Assembly: GCF_959029255.1 (NCBI RefSeq)
Contig: NZ_CAUFUE010000003.1
Coordinates: forward strand, 155,137-219,136
Source of the DNA: an uncultured Bacteroides sp.
GTDB taxonomy: Bacteria > Bacteroidota > Bacteroidia > Bacteroidales > Bacteroidaceae
Direction: 5' to 3'
DNA length: 64,000 nt
In this document: piece by piece, positions 33,990 through 42,353 of the stretch
How positions within the stretch are numbered: the stretch's first letter is position 1
How the letters are laid out: each line of letters opens with the position of its first letter
Translations under genes and position numbers: made by a program
The notes under the pieces: model-generated
Told to the model about the DNA's origin: nothing
What the model saw: the letters and a program-made list of their open reading frames with translations, nothing else
Database searches by the model: none

Positions 33990-35207
33990 ATGGTAAGAAG
34001 TTCATTTGCTATCCTATTCTTCATAAGAGATAGCAGAGTTAGGAAAGATGGTACAACTTCAATAGAGGTCGTACTCACAGTGAATGGAGAACGATGTGCA
34101 TTCTCCACAGGCAAGAAAGTTAAATCCTGTAATTGGGACAAGAACAAGCAACAAGTAAAGGGCAAGGATGAAGAAGCCCAAAGTCTAAACAACTACCTAA
34201 AAGCTATTAAGGCTAAACTCTATCAAAAAGAAGCAGAGCTATTAGACAGAGGTTTTATAATCACAGCAGACCTATTACGTGATGCTTACTTTGATAAGGT
34301 GGAATCCATTAAAGAGAGAAGTCTGTTTGAAGTCTTTGAAGAACATAACCAAGAACAAGAGAAGTTGATAGGCAATGGAGTTTCTAAAGCTACTCATTGG
34401 GTGTCTGTCTATACCATCAGATTATTAAGAGAGTTTGTTCAACAGAAGTACAAACGAGAAGATTTATACTTACGTGAACTAAATCTAAACTTCATCCAAT
34501 CTTTTCATTCATTCCTAAGAATTGATAAGGGCATGGCACAGAACTCATCTACCAAACATCTAAAACTATTGAAGAAGATTATTAATCTATCAGTAGCCAA
34601 CTCCTATATGGCGTTCAACCCATTCTCTACCTATAAGGTAGAACGCGAACCTGTGGAGATTGATTTCTTAGACGAAGAAGAATTGAGGAAGATTATCAAC
34701 TTTGATACTCCCCTGCCAAGATTGGAGCGAGCTAAAGATATGTTCCTCTTTGGGTGCTTCACTGGACTTAGTTACATTGACATTAAGACCTTGACACCAG
34801 AACACTTTGAGAAGGACAGTGCAGGTAGAATCTGGATAAAGAAGCGCAGAGTTAAAACAGGGGTTCTATCACGCATTCCCCTACTCCCTATCGCCAAACT
34901 GATATTGGATAAGTACAAAGGTGGAGAAAAACTACTCCCTATTCAAGACCCTGCGGACATCAACAAATATCTAAAGGATATTGCCATTCTCTGTGGAATT
35001 AATAAGCGAATCTGTTTCCACACAAGTAGGCACACCTTTGCAAGCACAGTTACTTTAGCCAATAACATATCTCTGGAAGTCGTTTCTAAGATGTTGGGAC
35101 ATACTAATACAAGAATGACCGCTCACTATGCAAAGCTAATAGACAAGTGCATTGGTGAACAAATGGATAAACTGATGGATACGTTCACAGGAGATTCTGA
35201 TTACTAA
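33990..35207 (+). CDS. Tyrosine recombinase (element integrase)
   Basis: The 405-residue integrase has an N-terminal arm-binding domain (about 1-90), a SAM-like core-binding domain (about 105-205) and a catalytic domain (about 220-400). The box II region HTSRHTFAST and GHTNTRMTAHYAKL provide the His, Arg, His and nucleophilic Tyr. At the box I position the sequence reads CFTGLSYIDIKTL, with Ser instead of the usual Arg, as described for IntDOT of Bacteroides CTnDOT. It is transcribed away from the left repeat, so it should mediate recombination between the two direct repeats. Confidence 0.93.
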   Translation: MVRSSFAILFFIRDSRVRKDGTTSIEVVLTVNGERCAFSTGKKVKSCNWDKNKQQVKGKDEEAQSLNNYLKAIKAKLYQKEAELLDRGFIITADLLRDAYFDKVESIKERSLFEVFEEHNQEQEKLIGNGVSKATHWVSVYTIRLLREFVQQKYKREDLYLRELNLNFIQSFHSFLRIDKGMAQNSSTKHLKLLKKIINLSVANSYMAFNPFSTYKVEREPVEIDFLDEEELRKIINFDTPLPRLERAKDMFLFGCFTGLSYIDIKTLTPEHFEKDSAGRIWIKKRRVKTGVLSRIPLLPIAKLILDKYKGGEKLLPIQDPADINKYLKDIAILCGINKRICFHTSRHTFASTVTLANNISLEVVSKMLGHTNTRMTAHYAKLIDKCIGEQMDKLMDTFTGDSDY

Positions 35208-35234
35208 AGCATACTCTATTATTCACAAATTCCC

Positions 35235-35260
35235 CACTTGTAGCAATGCAGGTGGGGGTT
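35235..35260 (+). terminator. Probable terminator after the integrase gene
   Basis: CCCCAC and GTGGGG pair around an 11-15 base loop, followed by a T-rich stretch (TTATTTTCTT). Confidence 0.55.
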
Positions 35261-35267
35261 ATTTTCT

Positions 35268-35275
35268 TAACTTTG
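35268..35275 (+). promoter_or_regulatory. -7 box upstream of the 288-residue protein gene
   Basis: TAACTTTG matches TAnnTTTG and lies 24 bases before the ATG at 35300. The -33 element is weak. Confidence 0.55.
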
Positions 35276-35299
35276 CATTGAATTAGAACTAGAAGCATC

Positions 35300-36166
35300 A
35301 TGGAAGATAAGCTGTTTATTGAATATGTAAACTCTCCTTATGAAGAGCCACAAGATATACTCCCCAAAATTGATGAGATTATGCTGGCTGATATGGAAAA
35401 TAGTTTAGAAACTGATTTCAAGAATGAATATCAGCAGGAAGATGTTACGTCTATTCTTGATAGCATTGAATATATCAGAATCTATTGTAGGAACTTTCCA
35501 TGCTTCAATGGCTTCGATTATCAACCACTCCAAGCACCATTTGCCTATTATCGTAGCAGAGAAATCTATCTAAAAGAACTACCTTTTACAGAAGATGAAT
35601 TTTACAAATTCACGTACATACAAGACGCAATAAAGAAGTTGGAGCTAAAAGCTCAACCCACCTTTGAGTTTATCTCATTCTTATATCATATTATTAAGGT
35701 GTGGAGCGAGAATCAGATAACTACAAGTGGGGCTAAGATTAATAACATTCTCACCCTATTAAAAGAGCAACCCAATGTAAAGTTAGCTATGAATATAAAG
35801 GTAGGCAGTAAGACTTTTGAGTTTGCTAATTCATTATTCATCCAATCTATGCTGGAGTTCTATTCCTCCCACAACTTTATTTCTCATGGTCTCATTGAAC
35901 GAGAGAATAAGAGAGTGAGAGAACGTACCATTCAATATTCTTTGGTCAAGACATTATTAGACTATCTTCCCATCAAAACTGATAAGTCAGAAGGTGTCAA
36001 CTTTGTACAGGCAGAAAGAGACTTAGCCTTATGCACCCTATATCTATGCAAATTACTAATGGGAGACCCTACATACGTTTGTACCAAAGATAACAACGCT
36101 ACATTCGACAAGTTAATGAGAGACTTCAAAGACTTTAATATTACACTTCATCAGATGCTAACCTAA
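35300..36166 (+). CDS. Hypothetical protein of the mobile element (288 residues)
   Basis: I do not recognise a family. The protein is acidic at the N-terminus, mostly helical in character and without signal peptide or membrane segment, so it should be cytosolic. It lies between the integrase and a ParB/DGQHR-like gene, with its own terminator and -7 box upstream. A short motif FPCFNGFDYQPLQAPFAYYR (about residues 67-86) is the most distinctive stretch. An accessory role in element maintenance or replication is plausible from position only. Confidence 0.6.
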   Translation: MEDKLFIEYVNSPYEEPQDILPKIDEIMLADMENSLETDFKNEYQQEDVTSILDSIEYIRIYCRNFPCFNGFDYQPLQAPFAYYRSREIYLKELPFTEDEFYKFTYIQDAIKKLELKAQPTFEFISFLYHIIKVWSENQITTSGAKINNILTLLKEQPNVKLAMNIKVGSKTFEFANSLFIQSMLEFYSSHNFISHGLIERENKRVRERTIQYSLVKTLLDYLPIKTDKSEGVNFVQAERDLALCTLYLCKLLMGDPTYVCTKDNNATFDKLMRDFKDFNITLHQMLT

Positions 36167-36230
36167 TGATATTCAGTAGCGTAAAAACAGGGATATAAAA
36201 CTTACTCTTACATACCCTATTTAAGAGACA

Positions 36231-36290
36231 TATCTTTGCACCGCTTTCAGAAAGCTGGCAGGCACGTTGCCGCAGACTAATCACTGAAAG
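36231..36290 (+). promoter_or_regulatory. -7 box and structured leader upstream of the ParB-like gene
   Basis: TATCTTTG at 36231-36238 is followed by a leader in which CTTTCAG (36244-36250) pairs with CTGAAAG (36284-36290) around an inner GGCA/TGCC stem. The ATG is 10 bases after the hairpin. The bases TATCTTTGCACC occur again at 42021. Confidence 0.55.
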
Positions 36291-36300
36291 CCCCAAAGAA

Positions 36301-37194
36301 ATGAAGAACTTAAATTTATTGTTCATCGAAGGTAACCGCACTAAAATTGACAACTCTAACGTAGTCGAATCTTACAACAAGATTAAAGCATGGGGATTTA
36401 TTGAAACAATGCCTATTGAATACTTCCCAATGGAAGAAGCCAAGAATAAGTTAGGCAGTAGAAAGTTGTACAGACCTACAATCACTCGCAAGAAAGGGGA
36501 AGGCTCTGCCACTATCAGCAATTTCGAGATTAAAATGGTTGAAGTACAGGAAGCAGACTATGACAAGTACGACGGTGTTTGTGGTGATGGTCAGCATAGA
36601 ACAATAGCTCTCATGTTTGATGAACTAAAAGATGTTACAGCCACTTACCAGCCAGTAAAACTCTCTAAAGAGAATATGGATATATTGGCTTACATATCCA
36701 TACGTAACAATGGAAGAAAGTGGTCTAACGATGATTTTTATGCTTCTGACATCTCAACAGGAGACGATAATGCAGACTATATCCTTAATAAAAGGAAAGA
36801 GGGTTATATCCCTGCATTCCTATTCAACGTTTATACTTTTGGAACATCCAATCTGGCAGCGGCACAAATAAAGTCCATTCAACAAGGATATAAGAAACTA
36901 TCTGACTTTAGTAAAGTTCAAATCAGTAAAGATACGCAGGACAAGGGGGATAGAATTTTAGAAGCATTGGAATCTAATAGCTTCATATCTAAAGATAGAC
37001 TTACAGGACGTTTTGGAGCAGGGCTAAAGGCTTTCTTTACTGAATGCAAGGATATAGAAGTGGTTGTAAACACTATCAACTTTATCAATAAAGAGAATTG
37101 GGATAAGTACTTCACTCCAATCGCTGGTCAGAGCATGGAAGCCAAATCCTACAAAGAAGCTTTGATTAAATTGGCAGAACAAGTAAAGGAATAA
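36301..37194 (+). CDS. ParB/sulfiredoxin-like (DGQHR-type) protein
   Basis: The 297-residue protein contains DGVCGDGQHRTIALMFDEL (about residues 90-108), the GDGQHR box that resembles the G-E-R-R/Q-H-R nucleotide-binding box of ParB-N and DndB-like proteins. The preceding residues VVESYNKIKAWGFIETMPI fit the ParB-N start, in which parameters for a target sequence are usually given. ParB-fold proteins bind CTP or act as nucleases or DNA-modification regulators. Which applies here is open. It precedes an SF2 helicase-like gene by 169 bases containing repeated non-coding modules. Confidence 0.6.
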   Translation: MKNLNLLFIEGNRTKIDNSNVVESYNKIKAWGFIETMPIEYFPMEEAKNKLGSRKLYRPTITRKKGEGSATISNFEIKMVEVQEADYDKYDGVCGDGQHRTIALMFDELKDVTATYQPVKLSKENMDILAYISIRNNGRKWSNDDFYASDISTGDDNADYILNKRKEGYIPAFLFNVYTFGTSNLAAAQIKSIQQGYKKLSDFSKVQISKDTQDKGDRILEALESNSFISKDRLTGRFGAGLKAFFTECKDIEVVVNTINFINKENWDKYFTPIAGQSMEAKSYKEALIKLAEQVKE

Positions 37195-37199
37195 CCCCT

Positions 37200-37228
37200 C
37201 AGAAAGCCCATGTGACAGGTGGGCTTCT
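37200..37228 (+). terminator. Terminator-like hairpin after the ParB-like gene
   Basis: AGAAAGCCCA pairs with TGGGCTTCT (one bulged A) around TGTGACAGG. A T-run (ATTTTTGG) follows about 10 bases later. Part of the hairpin recurs at 41781-41803. Confidence 0.5.
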
Positions 37229-37324
37229 CTACTCTGATTTTTGGGGTTTGGCATTTCAGCCCTATAGAACTTCCTCAATTCCCTTAATATTAGACCTTAG
37301 ACATCTTTAAAGTCCTAAAATTAG
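37207..37324 (+). repeat. Non-coding repeat modules a, b, c (first set)
   Basis: Module a (37207-37228, CCCATGTGACAGGT...CTTCT), module b (37246-37282, GTTTGGCATTTCAGCCCTAT and onward) and module c (37296-37324, CTTAGACATC...AAAGTCC) each have a same-strand counterpart downstream of the second recombinase gene at 41675-41803, but in the order c-b-a. Confidence 0.7.
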
Positions 37325-37363
37325 GGTTACAGCTAACAGTTTACAAGAAACCAACAATATTAT

Positions 37364-38971
37364 ATGATAAAGTTAGATATTCAAGAAAGAGATGGATTCC
37401 TCATTATGAAGGACTTCCCAAAGAATTGCATCTTCAACAAGGTAAGAACAGGCTGTGGTGCAACAACTATAGCACTTACTAATGATGAGAATTACATCAT
37501 TGCAGTACCTACCACAGAACTGATAGAGAATAAATGCTATCCAGCTAAAGACACAAATGGTAATGTGAAGTTCTGGAAGAAGCATGAGCGCAGAGCAGGG
37601 TTAAGTCCTGTTGTTGACCATCTGTTTGGCTTATATGGAAATTTCACCTTAGAGCTAAAGAAGAAGTTAAAGGACTACTTATCTTCTGTTGGAGTGAAGA
37701 AGATTATCTGCACCTACGACAAGATAGACAAGCTGATGGAGTTTATCAACCCTAAAGACTTTAAGCTGACGATTGACGAATACCATAACTTCCTTAAACA
37801 ATACTCATTCAGAGACAAGGCTATCAATGGAGTGTTAGCTCACTTTAAAGAGTTCAAATCCTATTGCTTCTTGTCAGCTACTCCTATTCCAAATAATTTG
37901 AAGCCAGCAATATTTAATAATATTCCAGAGTACATAGCTAATTGGAACACGATAGATGATATTACTGTTTATCCTTACCATACAAACAAACCTTATATGG
38001 TAGCTGCCAAGTTCATCAAGACCTATCAAGCTAAAGGTTGCTTGAATGTGAACGGCATTGAGAGCAAGGAAGCATACTTCTTCATCAACAGCGTTACTGA
38101 AATCAAAGCCATACTTAAACAGACGCAATTAACAGAGGATGATTATAGAATTATCTGTGCTGACAATCCTAAGAACAGAAGAACTTTGGAAGGATATACT
38201 ATATCAAGCTCTACTGACGCTCCCAAGAAGTTCAATTTCATCACTTCCAAATCATTTGAGGGTGTGGACTTCCATTCTGAAACAGGATTATGCTTTGTAG
38301 TCAGCAATGTTCAGAACAGGCATACATTGGTCAGCATTGATATGGATATACCGCAGATTGTAGGAAGAATCAGAACTAAGTCCAATCCCTTTAGAAATAA
38401 AGTAGTTCATATCTTCAACACTAAAGCTACTGACCATTACACAACATTTGAAGATATGAAGCTGATAGTGGATGAAGAAGTAAAGGCTGCACAGGAAAGG
38501 GCAGATATGCTTAATAACACCAAGCTATCAGAAACAGCAGTCAAGCAACAGGTTAATGAGATTAAGAAAGTTGGGGTTGAATCTTACCTATCCTATCAAG
38601 AGAACAAGTTTATCGTTAATGATATGGTAGCCAAGTTGCAGCTTTACAGCTATTATATTGCAACTGTGGTTTACCAATCAGACAAATCATTAAGAGAAAC
38701 TTATGCCCAATCTGGAATAGTGGCTACTAAAGGTAAATGGCATATCGCACCAGAGAAGTTTGTAAAGGAATTGATTACAAAGCCAACATTCAGAGAATTG
38801 CATAAACGATATTGTGAAATCAAAGCAAATCCAATGACATTCGATTTGCAAGCTATTGAGATAGAGCATGAATACCCTATCTTAGCCAGAGCTTGCCGCA
38901 TACTTGGAGTGAAAGAATTAAAGCCGTTACGAACCATCAAATCCATCAAAGAAGCCTTAGGTGAAGCATAA
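37364..38971 (+). CDS. SF2 helicase-like ATPase with atypical Walker A
   Basis: The 535-residue protein shows SF2 motifs in order. These are a Walker A-like RTGCGATTIAL (about 28-38) in which Ala replaces the usual Lys, a DEYH Walker B in LTIDEYHNFL (about 135-144), motif III FLSATPIP (about 168-175), motif V-like ITSKSFEGVDF and motif VI QIVGRIRTK (about 329-337). GxGATT variants occur in helicase-like proteins of Bacteroidetes mobile elements, so this may be a natural subfamily rather than a dead enzyme. It could act in replication or mobilisation of the element. The C-terminal 180 residues are unassigned. Confidence 0.72.
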   Translation: MIKLDIQERDGFLIMKDFPKNCIFNKVRTGCGATTIALTNDENYIIAVPTTELIENKCYPAKDTNGNVKFWKKHERRAGLSPVVDHLFGLYGNFTLELKKKLKDYLSSVGVKKIICTYDKIDKLMEFINPKDFKLTIDEYHNFLKQYSFRDKAINGVLAHFKEFKSYCFLSATPIPNNLKPAIFNNIPEYIANWNTIDDITVYPYHTNKPYMVAAKFIKTYQAKGCLNVNGIESKEAYFFINSVTEIKAILKQTQLTEDDYRIICADNPKNRRTLEGYTISSSTDAPKKFNFITSKSFEGVDFHSETGLCFVVSNVQNRHTLVSIDMDIPQIVGRIRTKSNPFRNKVVHIFNTKATDHYTTFEDMKLIVDEEVKAAQERADMLNNTKLSETAVKQQVNEIKKVGVESYLSYQENKFIVNDMVAKLQLYSYYIATVVYQSDKSLRETYAQSGIVATKGKWHIAPEKFVKELITKPTFRELHKRYCEIKANPMTFDLQAIEIEHEYPILARACRILGVKELKPLRTIKSIKEALGEA

Positions 38972-39307
38972 ACCTACCTCATAAGATGATTGCATAAAAT
39001 TATAGTGCAATAAACGAGGGGGTACACTACATTATTATCCCCCCTCATGGCTCTTAAATAAAAAGAATGCTTTAGAAATGCAGTCTAATGGCTGACAGGG
39101 ATAAGCATTCTTATTAAATCAAAGAGGGGGCACGATGCACTATTGCCACAGCCTACCAATAATTTACTAATGCTCCTCATTTCCTTTAAAAGAATCTTTA
39201 GGGAAAGACATAGAACAGCCTAAGATTCAAGCGAAGTAATTCACTTGTGTTTTGGGTTTGTTCTTGTTAAATCCATTCAATCAATAACCATTTAATTCAA
39301 TTTCATT
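38972..39307. other. 336-base non-coding region with three consecutive hairpins
   Basis: Three inverted repeats follow one another: GAGGGGG/CCCCCTC (39016-39046), AAGAATGCTT/AAGCATTCTT (39063-39112) and GAATCTTTAGG/CCTAAGATTC (39192-39228, one bulge). A second GAGGGGG occurs at about 39125. No open frame fits. The region precedes the DUF3871 gene and could be a leader RNA, an origin or a transfer site. Confidence 0.65.
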
Positions 39308-40327
39308 ATGAGAGATTTAGTAATTATGCCAGCTATGGCACAGCGTAGAGAATCATTAAACATGGGTGAGTTTGCAGAAGAAGCAATCATTGTGGAAGAA
39401 GTTGCAGTCCCCAAGAGAGTAAACCATTTCATTGAAGCCAACACGCAGGAAGTAACCTTGCAGCACCTACAACAAGACTGCATCATTCCAAGTTTTGCAT
39501 CAATGGAGGAAACCATAAGCCACCAATCCTTTATAGGTGCAGTAGTGGATGCAGCTAAGGACTATTTTCATGGGGAGCAGTTTGATATGCCAGAGATTAG
39601 AATCTCACACCCTATTAATGGAAGAATACCAAGTGCATTAGGTAAGAAAGCATCTGAACTGACAGATGAAGAGAAGACTTTGTTCTATCAGAGAATGTGC
39701 TTCTGTTTTGAAATCCCATCCATCGTACATGATGAATACGGTAATCGTTTGGCATTATCCATTGGTGGAGTAAGAGCATATAACGAGATTAACCTGTACA
39801 GTAAGAAATCTGTTGAGAGATTTAAAATCTTCATAGGCTTTCGTAATCGTGTGTGCTCAAATTTAATGCTCACCACTGACGGCTTACAGGATAAGATAGA
39901 AGTCCTAAGCATACAGGAACTATATGCAGCAGCATTGAATCTGTTCCATGCTTACAATCCATCCAAAGACCTGCATCTATTAAGGACACTTGGACAGATG
40001 TCAATCTCAACAAGCGAGTTCTGCCAAATAATAGGCAGGATGAGATTATATCAAGCTCTTACACCCAACCAGCAGAAACGCTTACCTCGTCTATTATTGG
40101 GGGACAGTCAGATTAATGCAGCTTGCAGGGCATTCGTTTCAGATGCAAACTTTAAGAGTACAGGGGACAGCATTACAGGTTGGCAGTTACTTAACTTACT
40201 CAATGGTTCTGTAAAGTCAAGTTACATAGATAACTTCTTGGAGAGGAATCTTAACTGCACAGAGTTTGTACAAGGCATACAACGTGCCAAATTAGGAGAT
40301 AGTGAATACGCTTGGTTCTTGGGCTAA
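39308..40327 (+). CDS. DUF3871 family protein
   Basis: The 339-residue cytosolic protein matches the DUF3871 family of Bacteroidetes mobile elements. Characteristic stretches are EIRISHPINGRIPSALGKKA, FCFEIPSIVHDEYGNRLAL, SIGGVRAYNEINLYSKK and RFKIFIGFRNRVCSNLMLTT. Family members often lie beside JAB/RadC-like genes, as here (next gene 86 bases on), but no activity is known. The ATG is the first codon of the annotated family opening. Confidence 0.8.
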   Translation: MRDLVIMPAMAQRRESLNMGEFAEEAIIVEEVAVPKRVNHFIEANTQEVTLQHLQQDCIIPSFASMEETISHQSFIGAVVDAAKDYFHGEQFDMPEIRISHPINGRIPSALGKKASELTDEEKTLFYQRMCFCFEIPSIVHDEYGNRLALSIGGVRAYNEINLYSKKSVERFKIFIGFRNRVCSNLMLTTDGLQDKIEVLSIQELYAAALNLFHAYNPSKDLHLLRTLGQMSISTSEFCQIIGRMRLYQALTPNQQKRLPRLLLGDSQINAACRAFVSDANFKSTGDSITGWQLLNLLNGSVKSSYIDNFLERNLNCTEFVQGIQRAKLGDSEYAWFLG

Positions 40328-40412
40328 GTGGATTGTTGATTGAGAGAGGAAAGGGCATCATTAAGTTGGTGTCCTTTCTTTATTTCTACCAACTTATCAA
40401 ATATCATACAAT

Positions 40413-40859
40413 ATGGATATAGATTATACAGCGGGTGAAGTGGAACTATCCTACAAACCCAAATTCAAGAATATATATAAGGTAGTCAGTTCAGAGGATG
40501 CTTACAAGGTCTTACTCCCTACATATAAGGAGGGTACAATCTGTTACAAGGAATATTTTAAGGTCTTATTCCTAAACCAAGCCAACCAAGTTTTAGGCTA
40601 CACACTCATATCAGAGGGAGGAATTACTGAAACGTCTGTTGATGTCAGAATAATTCTACAAGCTGCATTGCTTACCAATTCAGTAGCCATCATTCTTGCA
40701 CATAACCATCCAAGCGGTAATCTGAAACCAAGCAGGCAGGATATGGAGATTACTAAGCAGGTCAAAGAAGCAGCAAGACTTATGAGAATTACAGTAATAG
40801 ACCACCTCATACTTACAGATGCAGGATATTACAGCTTCGCTGACGAGGGAGAATTATAA
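40413..40859 (+). CDS. RadC-like JAB domain protein
   Basis: The 148-residue protein carries the JAMM/MPN+ metal motif in IILAHNHPSGNLKPSRQD followed by IDHLILTDAGYYSFADEG, the signature of the RadC domain. Short RadC-like proteins are very frequent in integrative elements. A role in replication-fork or plasmid-like DNA processing has been suggested but not shown. The N-terminal helix-hairpin-helix of chromosomal RadC is missing, as usual for element-borne copies. Confidence 0.9.
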   Translation: MDIDYTAGEVELSYKPKFKNIYKVVSSEDAYKVLLPTYKEGTICYKEYFKVLFLNQANQVLGYTLISEGGITETSVDVRIILQAALLTNSVAIILAHNHPSGNLKPSRQDMEITKQVKEAARLMRITVIDHLILTDAGYYSFADEGEL

Positions 40860-41009
40860 TAAGGTAAAGGGCACTCAATTTCCAAGTTGGGTGTCCTTAC
40901 CATATTCACTTCTACTATTAGTGAATGTTCCTTTAGTAATCAATGAGTTAGTAAATCCAGCTCAGAATTAATATTCACTTCTATTCATTTCATTATAAAA
41001 CAGAACATT

Positions 41010-41597
41010 ATGTCACTTAAATATTCAAGTACAACCGCAGACTATCTTATATGGTCTGATGCAATGAACCTCATAAGGAAATTGGTAAAGGACGAGAATT
41101 ATAAAATCTCACTCCTTATAGCTTTGGGATGCTTCACAGGATTAAGAATATCTGATATTCTATCTCTAAGGTGGAAGCAGATATTAGGTACTGACGAGTT
41201 TACAGTAATTGAGAAAAAGACAGGCAAGGTAAGGACTATCAGACTGAATCCACAATTACAGGAACACATTAAAGAGTGCTACGAGCATATAAATCCTGTT
41301 GGAATCAATGCACCTATCTTAGTAAGTCAAAAAGGCACTATCTTCACAGTCCAAAGAATCAATATCATTCTTAAAGAGGTGAAGAAGAAGTACAGGTTAA
41401 AGATTAAGAACTTTAGCTGCCATTCTCTTAGAAAGACTTTTGGTAGGCAGGTCTATAATATGAACAGTGATAATGCTGAACTTGCCTTAGTAAAGCTGAT
41501 GGAACTGTTCAATCATAGTTCCGTTGCCATTACTAAAAGATACTTAGGACTAAGGCAGGAAGAAATCTTGCAGACTTATGACTGTTTGAGTTTCTGA
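41010..41597 (+). CDS. Short tyrosine recombinase, catalytic domain only
   Basis: The 195-residue protein is essentially the catalytic domain. The box I Arg is in CFTGLRISDILSL (about residue 46), a Lys-bearing beta turn follows in VIEKKTGKVRTI, and box II is in CHSLRKTFGRQ with FNHSSVAITKRYLG supplying His and Tyr. A full core-binding domain is lacking, as in FimB/FimE-type invertases. It lies far from the element's integrase and just upstream of the hairpin region 41598-42300. It may act there or at an invertible site, but no target inverted repeat was identified. Confidence 0.88.
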   Translation: MSLKYSSTTADYLIWSDAMNLIRKLVKDENYKISLLIALGCFTGLRISDILSLRWKQILGTDEFTVIEKKTGKVRTIRLNPQLQEHIKECYEHINPVGINAPILVSQKGTIFTVQRINIILKEVKKKYRLKIKNFSCHSLRKTFGRQVYNMNSDNAELALVKLMELFNHSSVAITKRYLGLRQEEILQTYDCLSF

Positions 41598-41600
41598 TAA

Positions 41601-41657
41601 TTGGGACAGAATTATTAAGATTCACCTTATATAGTGGTCTGAACGGTTCTGTCCCAA
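41601..41657 (+). repeat. 11-bp inverted repeat after the short recombinase gene
   Basis: TTGGGACAGAA pairs perfectly with TTCTGTCCCAA, with a further TTCACC/GGTctGAA stem inside. It begins four bases after the stop codon and lacks a T-run. Confidence 0.75.
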
Positions 41658-41674
41658 ATACATAAAATATTGAG

Positions 41675-41803
41675 CTTAGATACATCTAAAGTCCAATTTT
41701 AGTAGTTTGGCATTTCAGCCTTATAGAAGTAAGTCAATTCCATAAGTTTACGAACTTTAGAACTATCTCAACTCTTATAACCCATGTCACAGGTAGCACT
41801 TCT
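41675..41803 (+). repeat. Non-coding repeat modules c, b, a (second set)
   Basis: Module c is 41675-41702, module b 41705-41741 (GTTTGGCATTTCAGCCTTAT and onward) and module a 41781-41803. Each matches its counterpart at 37207-37324 on the same strand, in reversed order. Confidence 0.7.
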
Positions 41804-42011
41804 TGAATATCCAACAATATACCAACTTAAAGATGATAATTCAAGGCAGGTAAGAATATTCTGAATTTAGTCTTTATATGGGGAGAAGTGAATTTGATAC
41901 CCACATGAATTTACAGAGTGCAGATGCTGTTCTTATTAAATATCCTATTCAGACCATGTTTGAGAGCAGGAGATTTACTATTTCTCTTCACTTCATACCT
42001 AATGATTTAAA

Positions 42012-42298
42012 ACCTTTCGTTATCTTTGCACCAATTCCAATGAACTAATGCGTTAGGGAGTTGGAAGGACATATTTAACGAAAGGTGTTATTGAAATTAT
42101 CTTCTACTGACAAATTCTCGCAAAATTTGAAATGGAGTGAAGATGGTAGCAATAGCACCCACATCATTTGTTATATACCTACCTTTTATAAGGTTTCTAT
42201 ATTTCAAACTGGTGTGGGGCTATTGTTTTATCCACTCCAAAGGCAATGCGAGAAGCCAGTCAGTAGGGTAAAACATATATAGTTCCCACACCTTTTTT
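42012..42298 (+). ncRNA. Candidate structured RNA or DNA hairpin element
   Basis: Two adjacent folds are visible. The first has stems ACCTTTCGTTA/TAACGAAAGGT (11 bp), TTCCAA/TTGGAA and CTAA/TTAG nested between 42012 and 42086. The second (42104-42266) has, from outside in, CTACTGAC/GTCAGTAG, TTCTCGCA/TGCGAGAA, TGGAGTG/CACTCCA, CAATAGCACCCACA/TGTGGGGCTATTG, TTTG/CAAA, ATATA/TATAT and ACCTT/AAGGT. A TATCTTTG -7-like box (42021-42028) and a T6 run (42293-42298) could be its promoter and end. GGTGTGGG (42211) can also pair with CCCACACC (42285) just before the T-run. Whether it acts as RNA or as folded single-stranded DNA is open. Confidence 0.55.
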
Positions 42299-42353
42299 AT
42301 TTATAATAACAGCTCTTCCAGAGGGAACAGGTGAGCATAGGAACAAAATTAAC

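Larger units (their letters stand above)
41598..42353. other. 756-base structured non-coding region
   Basis: From left to right the region holds an 11-bp hairpin TTGGGACAGAA/TTCTGTCCCAA (41601-41657), repeat modules c, b and a (41675-41803), an 8-bp pair GAAGTGAA/TTCACTTC (41885-41994), a nested hairpin (42012-42086), a 163-base multi-stem hairpin (42104-42266) and a T6 stretch (42293-42298). A 65-codon open frame (42085-42282) crosses the large hairpin and is not credible. The downstream cargo operon starts at 42354. Confidence 0.8.

Noticed and set aside
42085..42282. 65-codon open frame in the structured region
   Set aside because: It crosses both arms of the 163-base hairpin, and the sequence is explained by base pairing instead of coding.
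42012..42298. Retron or group II intron RNA
   Set aside because: No reverse transcriptase gene is in the element, and no intron domain V-like motif was recognised.
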